Shown: piece by piece, positions 1 through 7,779 of the stretch
How the letters are laid out: each line of letters begins with the position of its first letter
How positions within the stretch are numbered: the first letter of the stretch is position 1
From: Leptotrichia sp. oral taxon 212
GTDB lineage: Bacteria; Fusobacteriota; Fusobacteriia; Fusobacteriales; Leptotrichiaceae
Assembly (NCBI RefSeq): GCF_001274535.1
Contig: NZ_CP012410.1
Location: 496,001-560,000 of the forward strand
DNA length: 64,000 nucleotides
Direction of reading: 5' to 3'
Notes under the pieces: generated by a model
Database searches by the model: none
Told to the model about the DNA's origin: nothing
Seen by the model: only the letters and a program-made list of their open reading frames with translations
Position numbers and translations under genes: made by a program

Positions 1-319
1 TCTTAAAAATAGTTTTTTTCCCTTTTTCTGTGAGTCTTATGTTAGTAATACGCTTATCTGTTTCAGATTTATTTCTACAGATGAGTTCCATCTTTTCAAG
101 CTTATTTATTATATATGTAATACTTCCGCTTGTAATTAATATTTTTTCCCCTATTTTCTGTGTTGTCTGTTCTCCTTTCTGAAACAGGAGATCAAGAACA
201 GAAAAATCTGTTAAATTTAATCCAAATTCTGAAATATTTTCATTTAGAACTTTTGTGAAGTAACTATTTACCTGAGTAAGTGTAATGACAGTATCTAGAA
301 GCTCCTTATGTTTTAACAT
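1..319 (-). CDS. MarR-family transcriptional regulator (C-terminus off window)
   Basis: Reading the minus strand from ATG at 319 gives about 106 codons that remain open to the window edge. The preceding AGGTGAT is a plausible ribosome binding site. The translation begins MLKHKELLDTVITLTQVN and shows a winged-helix pattern: a helical dimerisation start, a segment around TTQKIGEKILITSGSITYII that fits the recognition helix, then a wing and a D-KR-like element (ETDKRITNIRLTEKGK) typical of MarR proteins. It is divergent from the exbB-led heme operon and has a perfect palindrome directly upstream, so autoregulation and control of that operon are possible. The ligand cannot be read. The family call is fairly secure; the C-terminus is missing. 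Confidence 0.85.
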   Translation of the reverse strand, partial: MLKHKELLDTVITLTQVNSYFTKVLNENISEFGLNLTDFSVLDLLFQKGEQTTQKIGEKILITSGSITYIINKLEKMELICRNKSETDKRITNIRLTEKGKKTIFK

Positions 320-331
320 CCATATCACCTT

Positions 332-353
332 ATTATCTTGATTTCAAGATAAT
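332..353. promoter_or_regulatory. Perfect palindrome, likely MarR operator
   Basis: ATTATCTTGA and TCAAGATAAT form a perfect 10-bp inverted repeat separated by TT, 12 bp upstream of the MarR start codon. Length and spacing suit a dimeric MarR protein. Autoregulation is inferred from position. Confidence 0.65.
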
Positions 354-494
354 ATTATCAAATTACATTTTTTTTGTCAAATGATTATATATGAGCAAAT
401 GTCTATAAAATTAGAAAAATAAAGTCCTGAAAAAGATAGAAAAAAGTGGGAAAAACTTTTTAATAAAAATTAATTTATTTTTATGAGGAATAAA

Positions 495-541
495 TTTGAC
501 TATTATAAATTTATAAGTTAAAATATTATCATTATCAAAGT
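495..541 (+). promoter_or_regulatory. Promoter of heme operon with Fur-like overlap
   Basis: TTTGAC at 495-500 and TAAAAT at 519-524 with an 18-bp spacer make a plausible sigma-70 promoter. Immediately downstream, ATTATCATTATCA (525-537) resembles part of a Fur box, which would fit iron-controlled expression. The Fur assignment is weak because only part of the consensus is present. Confidence 0.4.
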
Positions 542-567
542 ATATTAATTTGAAAGGAAAAATAAAC

Positions 568-1215
568 ATGATACATTATTTTATTGCAGGTGGAATATTT
601 ATGTGGGGAATATTGCTGGCATCAATATGTGGCTTTGCAGTAGTCCTTGAAAAATTATGGCTTTTTCTTACAAAGGAAAAAGACTATACAAACGAGTATA
701 GAAGACAGTTATTTAAATTACTTCTGACAGAAAGTAAAGATGAAATAGTAAGAATTACAAAGGAAAGAAAAGATTCCGTATCGAGAGTTATTACTAAGAC
801 AATGAATAGTATAGACCTGGATTTGGACGGAATAGAAGAATCAGAAAGGGAATATCTTGAAGAAATAATACGGGAAGCTATTTTGGCACAGACAGGAGAG
901 CTGGAAAAAGGAATGTGGCTTCTTGGGGCAGTTGTAAATACTGCACCGCAATTAGGACTTCTTGGAACAGTTACCGGAATGATTGCTTCATTTTCTGCAT
1001 TGACGGCAAATAATGCCGACAGTGCAAAAGCTGTTGCCGCTGGGATATCTGAAGCACTTTATACAACTGCTTTTGGATTGATTGTAGCTATACCTTCATT
1101 AGTTTTCTATAACTATTTTAACAGAAGAATAGATGCAATAATTCTCGAAATGGAAAGAGCTGCCCTGCATTTTCTTACTAGAATTAAAAAACATGAAACT
1201 GTTTGTAGAAGATAA
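568..1215 (+). CDS. exbB: ExbB/MotA-TolQ family proton channel
   Basis: Inner-membrane proton channel that with ExbD energises TonB. The 215-residue protein has an N-terminal membrane segment (about residues 5-25), a cytoplasmic charged region, then the hallmark QLGLLGTVTGMI loop entering a second and third membrane helix (about 115-185). I place the start at ATG 568, after GAAAGGA at 552-558; an in-frame TTG at 550 would overlap the ribosome binding site. It is followed by exbD after a 57-base gap and lies at the head of the heme uptake operon. Length is normal for the family. Confidence 0.92.
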   Translation: MIHYFIAGGIFMWGILLASICGFAVVLEKLWLFLTKEKDYTNEYRRQLFKLLLTESKDEIVRITKERKDSVSRVITKTMNSIDLDLDGIEESEREYLEEIIREAILAQTGELEKGMWLLGAVVNTAPQLGLLGTVTGMIASFSALTANNADSAKAVAAGISEALYTTAFGLIVAIPSLVFYNYFNRRIDAIILEMERAALHFLTRIKKHETVCRR

Positions 1216-1272
1216 ATAGTGGAGTATGTCATTAGGGATAAAAATATTTCTATTTGTGAAAGGAATTAAAAG

Positions 1273-1692
1273 ATGAAATTTGTCAACAGAAGAAGTAAGC
1301 AGAATACCGAAATATCAATGTTAAATCTGATAGATGTAATATTTATGCTTCTTATATTTTTTATGATTGCAACTACATTTAATAAATATTCACAATTTCA
1401 GCTGTCCATGCCTAAATCTGATGCAAAATTTGATAGAAAGGAAGAAACAAGGATAGAAATAGTAGTGGATAGAAATAAGAACTACTATATAAAAACAGGA
1501 GATAATGTAAAGAAAATTTCTCTGGAGAGTATTCCTGCCGAAGTAAAAAAAATTCCAAAAGAGCTTTTAGGGGATATTACAGTTACTGCAGATGAGCATC
1601 TGGAATACGGAGTTATAGTGGAAACAATGGCAAAATTAAGAGACCAGAATATAAAGAATATCAATCTTAATATACAAAAAAATAATAGATAA
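1273..1692 (+). CDS. exbD: ExbD/TolR biopolymer transport protein
   Basis: Partner of ExbB in the TonB motor. The 139 residues comprise a short cytoplasmic tail, one transmembrane helix (about 16-35) containing LIDVIFMLLIFFM with the conserved proton-path aspartate D21, and a periplasmic domain (about 45-139). A GAAAGGA ribosome binding site precedes the ATG. Size and order (exbB-exbD-receptor) are standard. It serves the receptor and TonB encoded downstream. Confidence 0.93.
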   Translation: MKFVNRRSKQNTEISMLNLIDVIFMLLIFFMIATTFNKYSQFQLSMPKSDAKFDRKEETRIEIVVDRNKNYYIKTGDNVKKISLESIPAEVKKIPKELLGDITVTADEHLEYGVIVETMAKLRDQNIKNINLNIQKNNR

Positions 1693-1717
1693 AATACAAC
1701 AAATGAAGAAAGGAGAA

Positions 1718-1745
1718 GTGTGACTGATGTATATTAATGTCACAC
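1718..1745 (+). promoter_or_regulatory. Leader hairpin before the TonB receptor gene
   Basis: GTGTGAC (1718-1724) and GTCACAC (1739-1745) pair perfectly around a 14-base loop between the strong Shine-Dalgarno sequence AAAGGAG and the receptor start. It encloses the start of an 8-codon reading frame, so it could modulate translation. Confidence 0.4.
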
Positions 1746-1753
1746 ATGGGTGA
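1727..1753 (+). CDS. Possible 8-residue leader peptide coupled to receptor
   Basis: ATG at 1727, about 11 bases after AAAGGAG, opens a frame encoding MYINVTHG and ending in TGA at 1751-1753. That stop overlaps the GTG at 1750 that can start the receptor (GTGA). The receptor has no good ribosome binding site of its own, so translational coupling is plausible. A frame this short cannot be proved coding from sequence. Confidence 0.35.
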   Translation: MYINVTHG

Positions 1754-3774
1754 AACGTATGTTAAAAAAAATTGCAATTTTCAGCTTGATTTTAGCTGCT
1801 TTTTCTCTATATGCAGAGGGAGAATATGAAGGAAAACTTCAGGAAACAGTTGTTACAGCAACAGGATTCAGTGATAATATTGAAAATCAGATAAAAAATA
1901 TTACTGTTATTACGAATCAGGATATAATCGACAAAGGTTATAACAATGTTGAAGAAATTTTAAGAAGGGCACCTGGAGTAAATTTTGTAAATAATAACTT
2001 TGGGAATATAACAGATATAAGAGGTCAGGGACCTGAAAAAGCTTCAGGGCGTGTTAAAATACTTGTAGATGGTGTACCTATGAATATCCTTGATTTATCA
2101 CATGCTCTAGTACCTATAAATACTGTTGCTGTTGAAGATATTGAAAAAATAGAAATCATTAACGGAGGTGGGTCAGTTCTATATGGAAATGGAACTGCCG
2201 GCGGAGTAGTTAATATCATTACAAAAAAAGGTAGAAAAGAAGGGGCAAGCGGTAAGGCATATTATCAGAATAGCTCTTACAATACAAACAAACTGGGATT
2301 TAGTACAGGATTAAATCTAAATAATAAGTTAACTCTTGATTTAGGATATGAAAATATAAATGGTCGTGGTTACAGGGAAAATGATAAAACTTCATCAGAA
2401 TTTTTAAAAGGTGGATTAATTTATAACATAACTGACAATCAGAGTCTGAAATTCAAGGCAACAAGATATAATGAAGAGTACAGGGAATCAAGCGGAATAA
2501 CTGCTGCTCAGCTTGCTCATAACAGAAAGCAGAGAGGTGAAACTTTGACATTTGGAGATGTTGTCAGAAAAGAGTACTCACTGGAATATAACGTAAAGCC
2601 TACTGAAAACTTCGAACTCTCCATTCTAGGTTATAAGCAGAAAATGAAAAGGGAATATGATCAGAAAGATTCTGAAACTGATACTGATGGATTGTTCCAG
2701 GATAGAAAAACAGGTGCAAGATTAAAAGGAAACTATAACTATGGTTCAGGTAATTTAGTATTTGGATATGAATACACTGACAACGATATGCTAAGAAAAG
2801 CATTAAATTCTTATACGGTAAATATGGGAAGAAGAACTGTAAAAGCAGGGTCTGATACAACTGTAAATCTTTCTAAGGATACTCATTCATTATATTTACT
2901 GGAAAGACATACTTTCTTTGACAAGCTGGAAGGAACATTAGGATACAGATATGAACATTCAAAATATAAAATCGACAGAAATTCAAAAGGAAGCATGATG
3001 GGAAGAATTATCTCAGATGATTCAATAATTGTAGATAGAAAAGGTCATAATAATGCTTATGAAGCAGGGCTTAACTATAAATATTCTGATACTGGAAATG
3101 TTTATGCAAAATATGAAAAAGGGTACAGATCACCAAGTCCTACAGAAATGGTTGATAAGAGTCCTTTAACTGGATATAGCTTAAATAACATAAAACCTGA
3201 AACTTATGATACTTACGAAATAGGATTAAAAGACATGATAGGAAATTCTTTTGTAAGCTTGACAGGATTCTATACAAAAACTAAAGATGAGATATTTATA
3301 CACTGGGGAGCAGGTGGACATGGAAGAAACTGGACTTATAGAAATGTTCAGGAAACAGAAAGAAAAGGATTTGAAGTGTTTGCAGAACAATACTTAGGAA
3401 AATTCAGAATTAATGAATCAGTTTCATATGTAAATGCAAAAGTAAGTAAAGGAGACGAAAAAGGAAAGAAAATCCCTTATGTTCCATCAACAAAAGCCAC
3501 TTTAGGTGGAGTTTATGATATTACAGACGGTATTGCAGTAAAAGCTGATTTAAACTACTATTCAAGTGCAAAAGATCAAAGCGGATATAAGATAAAATCT
3601 TATGCAACTGCAGATTTATCAGCAAGTTACAAGCATAGTAGCGGATTAAAAATAGAAGCAGGAGTTAAAAATTTATTTGACAAAAAATATTACATCTACC
3701 AGGATGCTGGAAATGATGTTTATAAACCTGCAGATGAAAGAACATACTTTATAGGAGCAAGCTATGAATTCTAA
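1750..3774 (+). CDS. TonB-dependent outer-membrane receptor (probable heme receptor)
   Basis: Outer-membrane gated barrel of 674 residues. It has an N-terminal signal peptide (about 1-22, ending LYAEG), a TonB-box-like ETVVTA (32-37), a plug domain (about 45-160) with EEILRRAPGVN and the GGGSVLYGNGTAGGVVNI element, and a beta-barrel ending in aromatic YEF as expected for BamA recognition. The start is GTG 1750 or ATG 1759; the GTG overlaps a mini-frame stop. The 3' end overlaps the permease gene by 11 bases, showing operon structure. Neighbouring heme-degradation genes make heme the likely substrate; a siderophore or cobalamin cannot be excluded from this protein alone. Confidence 0.9.
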   Translation: MKRMLKKIAIFSLILAAFSLYAEGEYEGKLQETVVTATGFSDNIENQIKNITVITNQDIIDKGYNNVEEILRRAPGVNFVNNNFGNITDIRGQGPEKASGRVKILVDGVPMNILDLSHALVPINTVAVEDIEKIEIINGGGSVLYGNGTAGGVVNIITKKGRKEGASGKAYYQNSSYNTNKLGFSTGLNLNNKLTLDLGYENINGRGYRENDKTSSEFLKGGLIYNITDNQSLKFKATRYNEEYRESSGITAAQLAHNRKQRGETLTFGDVVRKEYSLEYNVKPTENFELSILGYKQKMKREYDQKDSETDTDGLFQDRKTGARLKGNYNYGSGNLVFGYEYTDNDMLRKALNSYTVNMGRRTVKAGSDTTVNLSKDTHSLYLLERHTFFDKLEGTLGYRYEHSKYKIDRNSKGSMMGRIISDDSIIVDRKGHNNAYEAGLNYKYSDTGNVYAKYEKGYRSPSPTEMVDKSPLTGYSLNNIKPETYDTYEIGLKDMIGNSFVSLTGFYTKTKDEIFIHWGAGGHGRNWTYRNVQETERKGFEVFAEQYLGKFRINESVSYVNAKVSKGDEKGKKIPYVPSTKATLGGVYDITDGIAVKADLNYYSSAKDQSGYKIKSYATADLSASYKHSSGLKIEAGVKNLFDKKYYIYQDAGNDVYKPADERTYFIGASYEF

Positions 3775-4762
3775 TATAAATATGAGAAAAATATACTTAG
3801 GATTGTTACTTCTTCTAATTATATTCATATTTATATCCCTTTTCCTTGGAGATACAAAGATATCAATAAAGGAAATAATGGGTCTTTTGACAGATAAAAA
3901 TTTTATAGATGAAAAAAATATAAGATCAATACTTTTTGATGTGAGATTGCCTAGAATATTTATGGCAATCCTGATAGGAATGCTGCTGGCAAGTTCTGGG
4001 ACAGTCGTACAGACTGTCTTCCAGAACCCTCTGGCAGACCCTTATATAATTGGGATATCTGCAAGTGCCACTTTTGGTGCAGTAATTGCATATATGCTTG
4101 ATTTACCTGATGTAATGTACGGAATATTGGGATTTGTAACTTCAGTAGTTGTTTCCCTTATTATATTCAGGCTTTCAAAATCTAAGACAAAAACTGATAT
4201 AACGACGTTACTTATTGTAGGAATAGCCATTTCATCCTTTCTGGGGGCATTTACTTCCTTCAGTATTTATATGATAGGACAGGATTCTTTCAGGATAGTG
4301 ACATGGATGATGGGATATATAGGAGCGGCATCATGGCTGAAAGTTTCCATTCTTATAGTTCCCCTTGTTATATCAATTATGTATTTTTATCTGAAGAGAC
4401 ATGAACTGGATCTCCTGCTTAGTGGAGATGAGGAAGCTCATTCCCTGGGACTGAATGTAGGAAAATTAAAGAAAAATATGCTTATTGTTTCATCCCTGAT
4501 TGTAGGATTTTCAGTAGCATTTACTGGAATGATAGGCTTTGTAGGACTTATTGTGCCCCATACGATAAGACTTCTGGCAAAAAGCAGCAGTAATACAAAA
4601 CTGATACCTTTGTCTACATTAGGTGGAGGATTATTTTTACTCATATGTGATACAATTGGAAGAATGGTGCTGAATCCTATTGAAATTCCGATAGGTGTTG
4701 TAACGGCATTTTTTGGAGCTCCTTTTTTTCTGTATCTTGCAATAAGAAGAAGAGGTGTATAG
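3764..4762 (+). CDS. FecCD-family ABC transporter permease
   Basis: Inner-membrane permease of the BtuC/FecCD/HemU type. The 332 residues are strongly hydrophobic with about ten membrane segments. Family features include RLPRIFMAILIGMLLASSG near residues 65-85, the QNPLADPYIIGISA segment and GMIGFVGLIVPHTIRLL near 263-280. It starts inside the receptor's last codons and is followed directly by the ATPase, so the three parts of the importer are co-transcribed. It would move heme or an iron chelate across the inner membrane. Confidence 0.92.
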   Translation: MNSNINMRKIYLGLLLLLIIFIFISLFLGDTKISIKEIMGLLTDKNFIDEKNIRSILFDVRLPRIFMAILIGMLLASSGTVVQTVFQNPLADPYIIGISASATFGAVIAYMLDLPDVMYGILGFVTSVVVSLIIFRLSKSKTKTDITTLLIVGIAISSFLGAFTSFSIYMIGQDSFRIVTWMMGYIGAASWLKVSILIVPLVISIMYFYLKRHELDLLLSGDEEAHSLGLNVGKLKKNMLIVSSLIVGFSVAFTGMIGFVGLIVPHTIRLLAKSSSNTKLIPLSTLGGGLFLLICDTIGRMVLNPIEIPIGVVTAFFGAPFFLYLAIRRRGV

Positions 4763-4766
4763 AATT

Positions 4767-5552
4767 ATGAAAAAAGATATTTCAATAGAAAATGTCAGTT
4801 TCAGTTATGGATTAACTGAAGAAAATTTACTTAATGAAATAAATTTTAACATAGAAAAAGGAAAATTTATAGGTATTTTAGGGCCTAACGGATGTGGTAA
4901 ATCAACACTTCTCAAAGTAATATTAAAATATTTACATCCAAGACAGGGAATTATTAAAATTGATAATAAGGAATTAAAGGAGTACAGTCAGTCAGAGCTT
5001 GCTGAGATACTAAGTTTTGTGCCACAGAAATCAGCTCTTACAATGCCTCTGACAGTGGAAGATGTTGTTTATATGGGAAGAGTTCCTTATATAAAAAACA
5101 AGTGGATAGGATTTGACAGGGAAGACAGGGAAAAAGTGGAGAAAATAATGCAGATGCTTAAAATAGACAAATTCAAAAACAGAGTCATTTTTTCACTGTC
5201 GGGAGGAGAATTTCAGAGAGTTCTTCTGGCAAGGGCACTTGTTCAGAATACGAATATAATGCTGCTTGATGAGCCTACTTCAGCTCTTGATATGAATTAT
5301 GCATTGGAGATAATGAAGCTGACTTCATATTTTGTAAAAAATGAAAATCTTACTGCAGTAATGGTGCTTCATGATCTGAATCTTGCTTCAATGTACTGCG
5401 ACAGCATAATATTGCTGAAGGAAGGAAAAATAGCATATGAAGGCACTCCAAAGGAACTTTTTAGGCCTGAAATTCTGGAAGAAATATATGGATTTAACTG
5501 TGAAGTGATAGAAAATAATGGATTTTCTTATGTAATACCGAATAAGATTTAG
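4767..5552 (+). CDS. ABC transporter ATPase (FepC/HmuV type)
   Basis: Nucleotide-binding subunit of the importer, 261 residues from ATG 4767; AGAGGTG upstream supports this start over an in-frame GTG at 4755. Walker A GPNGCGKST is at about 39-47, the signature LSGGE near 143, Walker B MLLDEPT near 165, and the switch histidine follows in VLHDLNLA. The arrangement matches iron-chelate/cobalamin/heme ATPases. It sits between the permease and the binding protein. Confidence 0.93.
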   Translation: MKKDISIENVSFSYGLTEENLLNEINFNIEKGKFIGILGPNGCGKSTLLKVILKYLHPRQGIIKIDNKELKEYSQSELAEILSFVPQKSALTMPLTVEDVVYMGRVPYIKNKWIGFDREDREKVEKIMQMLKIDKFKNRVIFSLSGGEFQRVLLARALVQNTNIMLLDEPTSALDMNYALEIMKLTSYFVKNENLTAVMVLHDLNLASMYCDSIILLKEGKIAYEGTPKELFRPEILEEIYGFNCEVIENNGFSYVIPNKI

Positions 5553-5564
5553 GAGGCAAAATCA

Positions 5565-6458
5565 ATGGAAAATATTAAAATAAGAAATTTAACGAAATAT
5601 AGCTTATTTATTTTAGTCTTACTATTTGCAGTTTTTTCATGTGATAGAAAAGAAGAGGAAAAATCTAAAGCAAATGCTGAAACCAAAGTAAATGAAAAAA
5701 GTGGGAAAAAATACGACAGAATAGTTGTCCTGGATCCGGCAGTTGTAGAAATGGTATATCTGCTTGGCGGAGAAGACAAGCTGGTCGGAATTGCCAAACT
5801 GGAAAGATCGAAAATCTGGCCTGAAGAAAAAACGGAAAAAGTTGAAAGTGTTGGTACATTTATAAATCCTTCGCTGGAAAAAATAATAGCGTTAAAGCCT
5901 GATTTAGTAATTGAGTCCTTTCATTCATCAGATGCCATTGATAAAAGCTTAACTTCCAATAATATTGAGATTATAAAGATACAGGCAAATTCAATAGAAG
6001 ATATATTTAAGAATTTTCAGAAAGTGGCAAAAATTCTCGGAAAAGAAAAAGAGGCAGAAAAAATAATAGCTGAAAAAAAACAGAAAATAGAAGAAATAAA
6101 AAAAATAGACACAGCAGAGAAAAAAGGTCTGTTTATACTTGCGTCGACACCAATGAAAGTCTTTGGTAAAGGGACATTGCCTAATGATATTATGGAAATG
6201 CTGAATATAAAAAATATTGCTGCAGGAATGGAAGGGATGAGCCCTACTTTGACACCAGAGTATATAATAAAGGAAAATCCTGATATAATTCTGACATTTG
6301 TCAAGGATCCTCAGGAAATAATAAAGGCAAATCCTCAGATAAAGGATATCAGTGCAATAAAAAATAATAAATTTGTTGTTCTGGAAACAGGTCAAATATT
6401 AAGGGGATCGCCAAGAATGATAGACTATATAGCTGATGTCTATCAAAAGACGAAATAA
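5565..6458 (+). CDS. Periplasmic heme/iron-chelate binding lipoprotein
   Basis: Substrate-binding protein of the importer, 297 residues. A lipoprotein signal peptide ends in VFSC with C26 as the lipidation site, followed by a charged linker (27-50). The rest matches the BtuF/FecB fold: KYDRIVVLDPAVVEMVYLLGG at about 50-70, KPDLVIESF, a long connecting helix, then ENPDIILTF. GGAGG precedes the ATG. Anchoring by a lipid is usual in Firmicutes-like lineages and in Fusobacteriota. Ligand assignment to heme rests on the neighbouring genes. Confidence 0.88.
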   Translation: MENIKIRNLTKYSLFILVLLFAVFSCDRKEEEKSKANAETKVNEKSGKKYDRIVVLDPAVVEMVYLLGGEDKLVGIAKLERSKIWPEEKTEKVESVGTFINPSLEKIIALKPDLVIESFHSSDAIDKSLTSNNIEIIKIQANSIEDIFKNFQKVAKILGKEKEAEKIIAEKKQKIEEIKKIDTAEKKGLFILASTPMKVFGKGTLPNDIMEMLNIKNIAAGMEGMSPTLTPEYIIKENPDIILTFVKDPQEIIKANPQIKDISAIKNNKFVVLETGQILRGSPRMIDYIADVYQKTK

Positions 6459-6490
6459 ATTTTATTTAAAGTCATAAAGAAGGGGAAAAA

Positions 6491-7381
6491 ATGAAATTTT
6501 ACATAATTTCAATCATTTTAAATATTATGGTTCTTTTCATTCCTGTGGTTTACTATACTTCCAGTGGCAGAGAAAAAGAAAATGAACGAAATGAAACGAT
6601 GACTGTGAACCTGAATGAAAGTGTATTTAATGATACTTCAGAGAAATCGGGACAGGAAAGCGAAGGTCCGGTTTTTTCAGGTAGAAATAAAGAAAATACA
6701 GGAGTTCAGGAGGTAAGTGCATCTTCTCAGCCACAGCAGAATAAAAATATCGTCAGTAATCAAAATATACAGCAAAATAATAAGAAAGTTGAAAATACAT
6801 CAACAATTTCACAAAATAAAACAGAACAGCCAAAAGTTTCAAATTCTGATAGTAAAGCTCATGTTTCACAAAATTCTTCTTTGTCAGCGGTTCAGCCTTC
6901 AGGAAATACGGGAAAAACTGTCCAGAGCAGTGGAAATTCGTCAGGAAATACAAACAGTTCAGTTTCAGGAAGTGGAAATACATCAGATGCAAGTCATTCA
7001 GGACAGATAAGCGGAAATCATGCGACAACTGGCAGTGTAAATGGACATAGCAGCAAAGGTTCCGGAAAAAGTTCAGGAGAATCCGGAGAAGGTAAAAATA
7101 CAAATGTATGTAATGAAGGAAAAGACTTTACAGTATCATATAATCCAAACCTGAAATATCCTGTTGCGGCACAAAGACTTGGAAATAAAGGAACTGTTGT
7201 GGTTATGGTAAGATTCCGTTTCAATAGCAGTGGTTCAGTCAGCGTGATTTCAGCTTCAGGAGGAAGTGGAGTATTCCAGCAGGAGGCAAAAAGTGCAGCA
7301 AGTAGAATAAGAGTAAATATAAAAAATCCTGATACGCTAAAATGTACAATATCAAAGCCGTTTAAATTTGAATTAAAATAA
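6491..7381 (+). CDS. tonB: TonB family protein with Ser/Asn/Gly-rich linker
   Basis: Energy transducer linking ExbBD to the receptor. The 296 residues comprise an N-terminal membrane anchor (about 4-24), a long low-complexity periplasmic linker (about 35-210) rich in Ser, Asn, Gln and Gly, and a C-terminal TonB domain (about 213-296) with NPNLKYPVAAQRLGNKGTVVV and a closing KPFKFELK. Canonical TonB linkers are rich in Pro-Glu/Pro-Lys; this one is nearly proline-free. AAGGGG precedes the ATG. It is encoded at the end of the transport genes and just before the heme-degradation genes. Confidence 0.85.
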   Translation: MKFYIISIILNIMVLFIPVVYYTSSGREKENERNETMTVNLNESVFNDTSEKSGQESEGPVFSGRNKENTGVQEVSASSQPQQNKNIVSNQNIQQNNKKVENTSTISQNKTEQPKVSNSDSKAHVSQNSSLSAVQPSGNTGKTVQSSGNSSGNTNSSVSGSGNTSDASHSGQISGNHATTGSVNGHSSKGSGKSSGESGEGKNTNVCNEGKDFTVSYNPNLKYPVAAQRLGNKGTVVVMVRFRFNSSGSVSVISASGGSGVFQQEAKSAASRIRVNIKNPDTLKCTISKPFKFELK

Positions 7382-7429
7382 TTAAATATATTAAAAATAA
7401 AAAATCTAATAAAAATGGAGGAAGGAAAA

Positions 7430-7720
7430 ATGATGAAAAAAATTTTAGAACATATGAATCATGAGCATAAGGATGTACTTCCGCTGTATGTACGTCACTT
7501 CAATAACAGAGGGGAAGAAGTTAAGGAAGCTGAGCTGTTGAATGTAAATGAAGAAGAAATGACTTTAAAAGTGAATGGCAGTGAAGAAGTAAAAGTAAAA
7601 CTCACAAAGAAGACAAAGCTTGAAGATTTACATATGGAACTTGTAAAAATGGCTAAAATGGCAAGAGAAGCATTGGGAATACCGAGAGAAGTTCCTTGCA
7701 AGCATGCAGAAGAAAAATAG
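7430..7720 (+). CDS. Stand-alone DUF2470 protein
   Basis: About 96 residues from ATG 7430, after GGAGGAAGG at 7417-7425. The sequence ILEHMNHEHKDVLPLYVRHF, followed by the acidic beta segments and ELVKMAKMAREALG, matches the DUF2470 domain known from HugZ-type heme proteins. The same domain begins the next, much longer protein, so this gene looks like a duplicated single-domain copy. The terminal segment CKHAEEK adds a Cys-Lys-His that could contact heme; that is speculation. A role in heme handling is inferred from family and operon. Confidence 0.75.
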   Translation: MMKKILEHMNHEHKDVLPLYVRHFNNRGEEVKEAELLNVNEEEMTLKVNGSEEVKVKLTKKTKLEDLHMELVKMAKMAREALGIPREVPCKHAEEK

Positions 7721-7779
7721 CAGTCTCCGGAGTGGGGAAATTCTCTCAGGAGCGCTTAAAAAAACAGGAGAGAAAAAAG

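Noticed and set aside
6717-7010. Overlapping plus-strand frame of 97 codons inside tonB
   Set aside because: It lies in another frame of the low-complexity TonB linker, lacks a ribosome binding site and has no sensible protein features.
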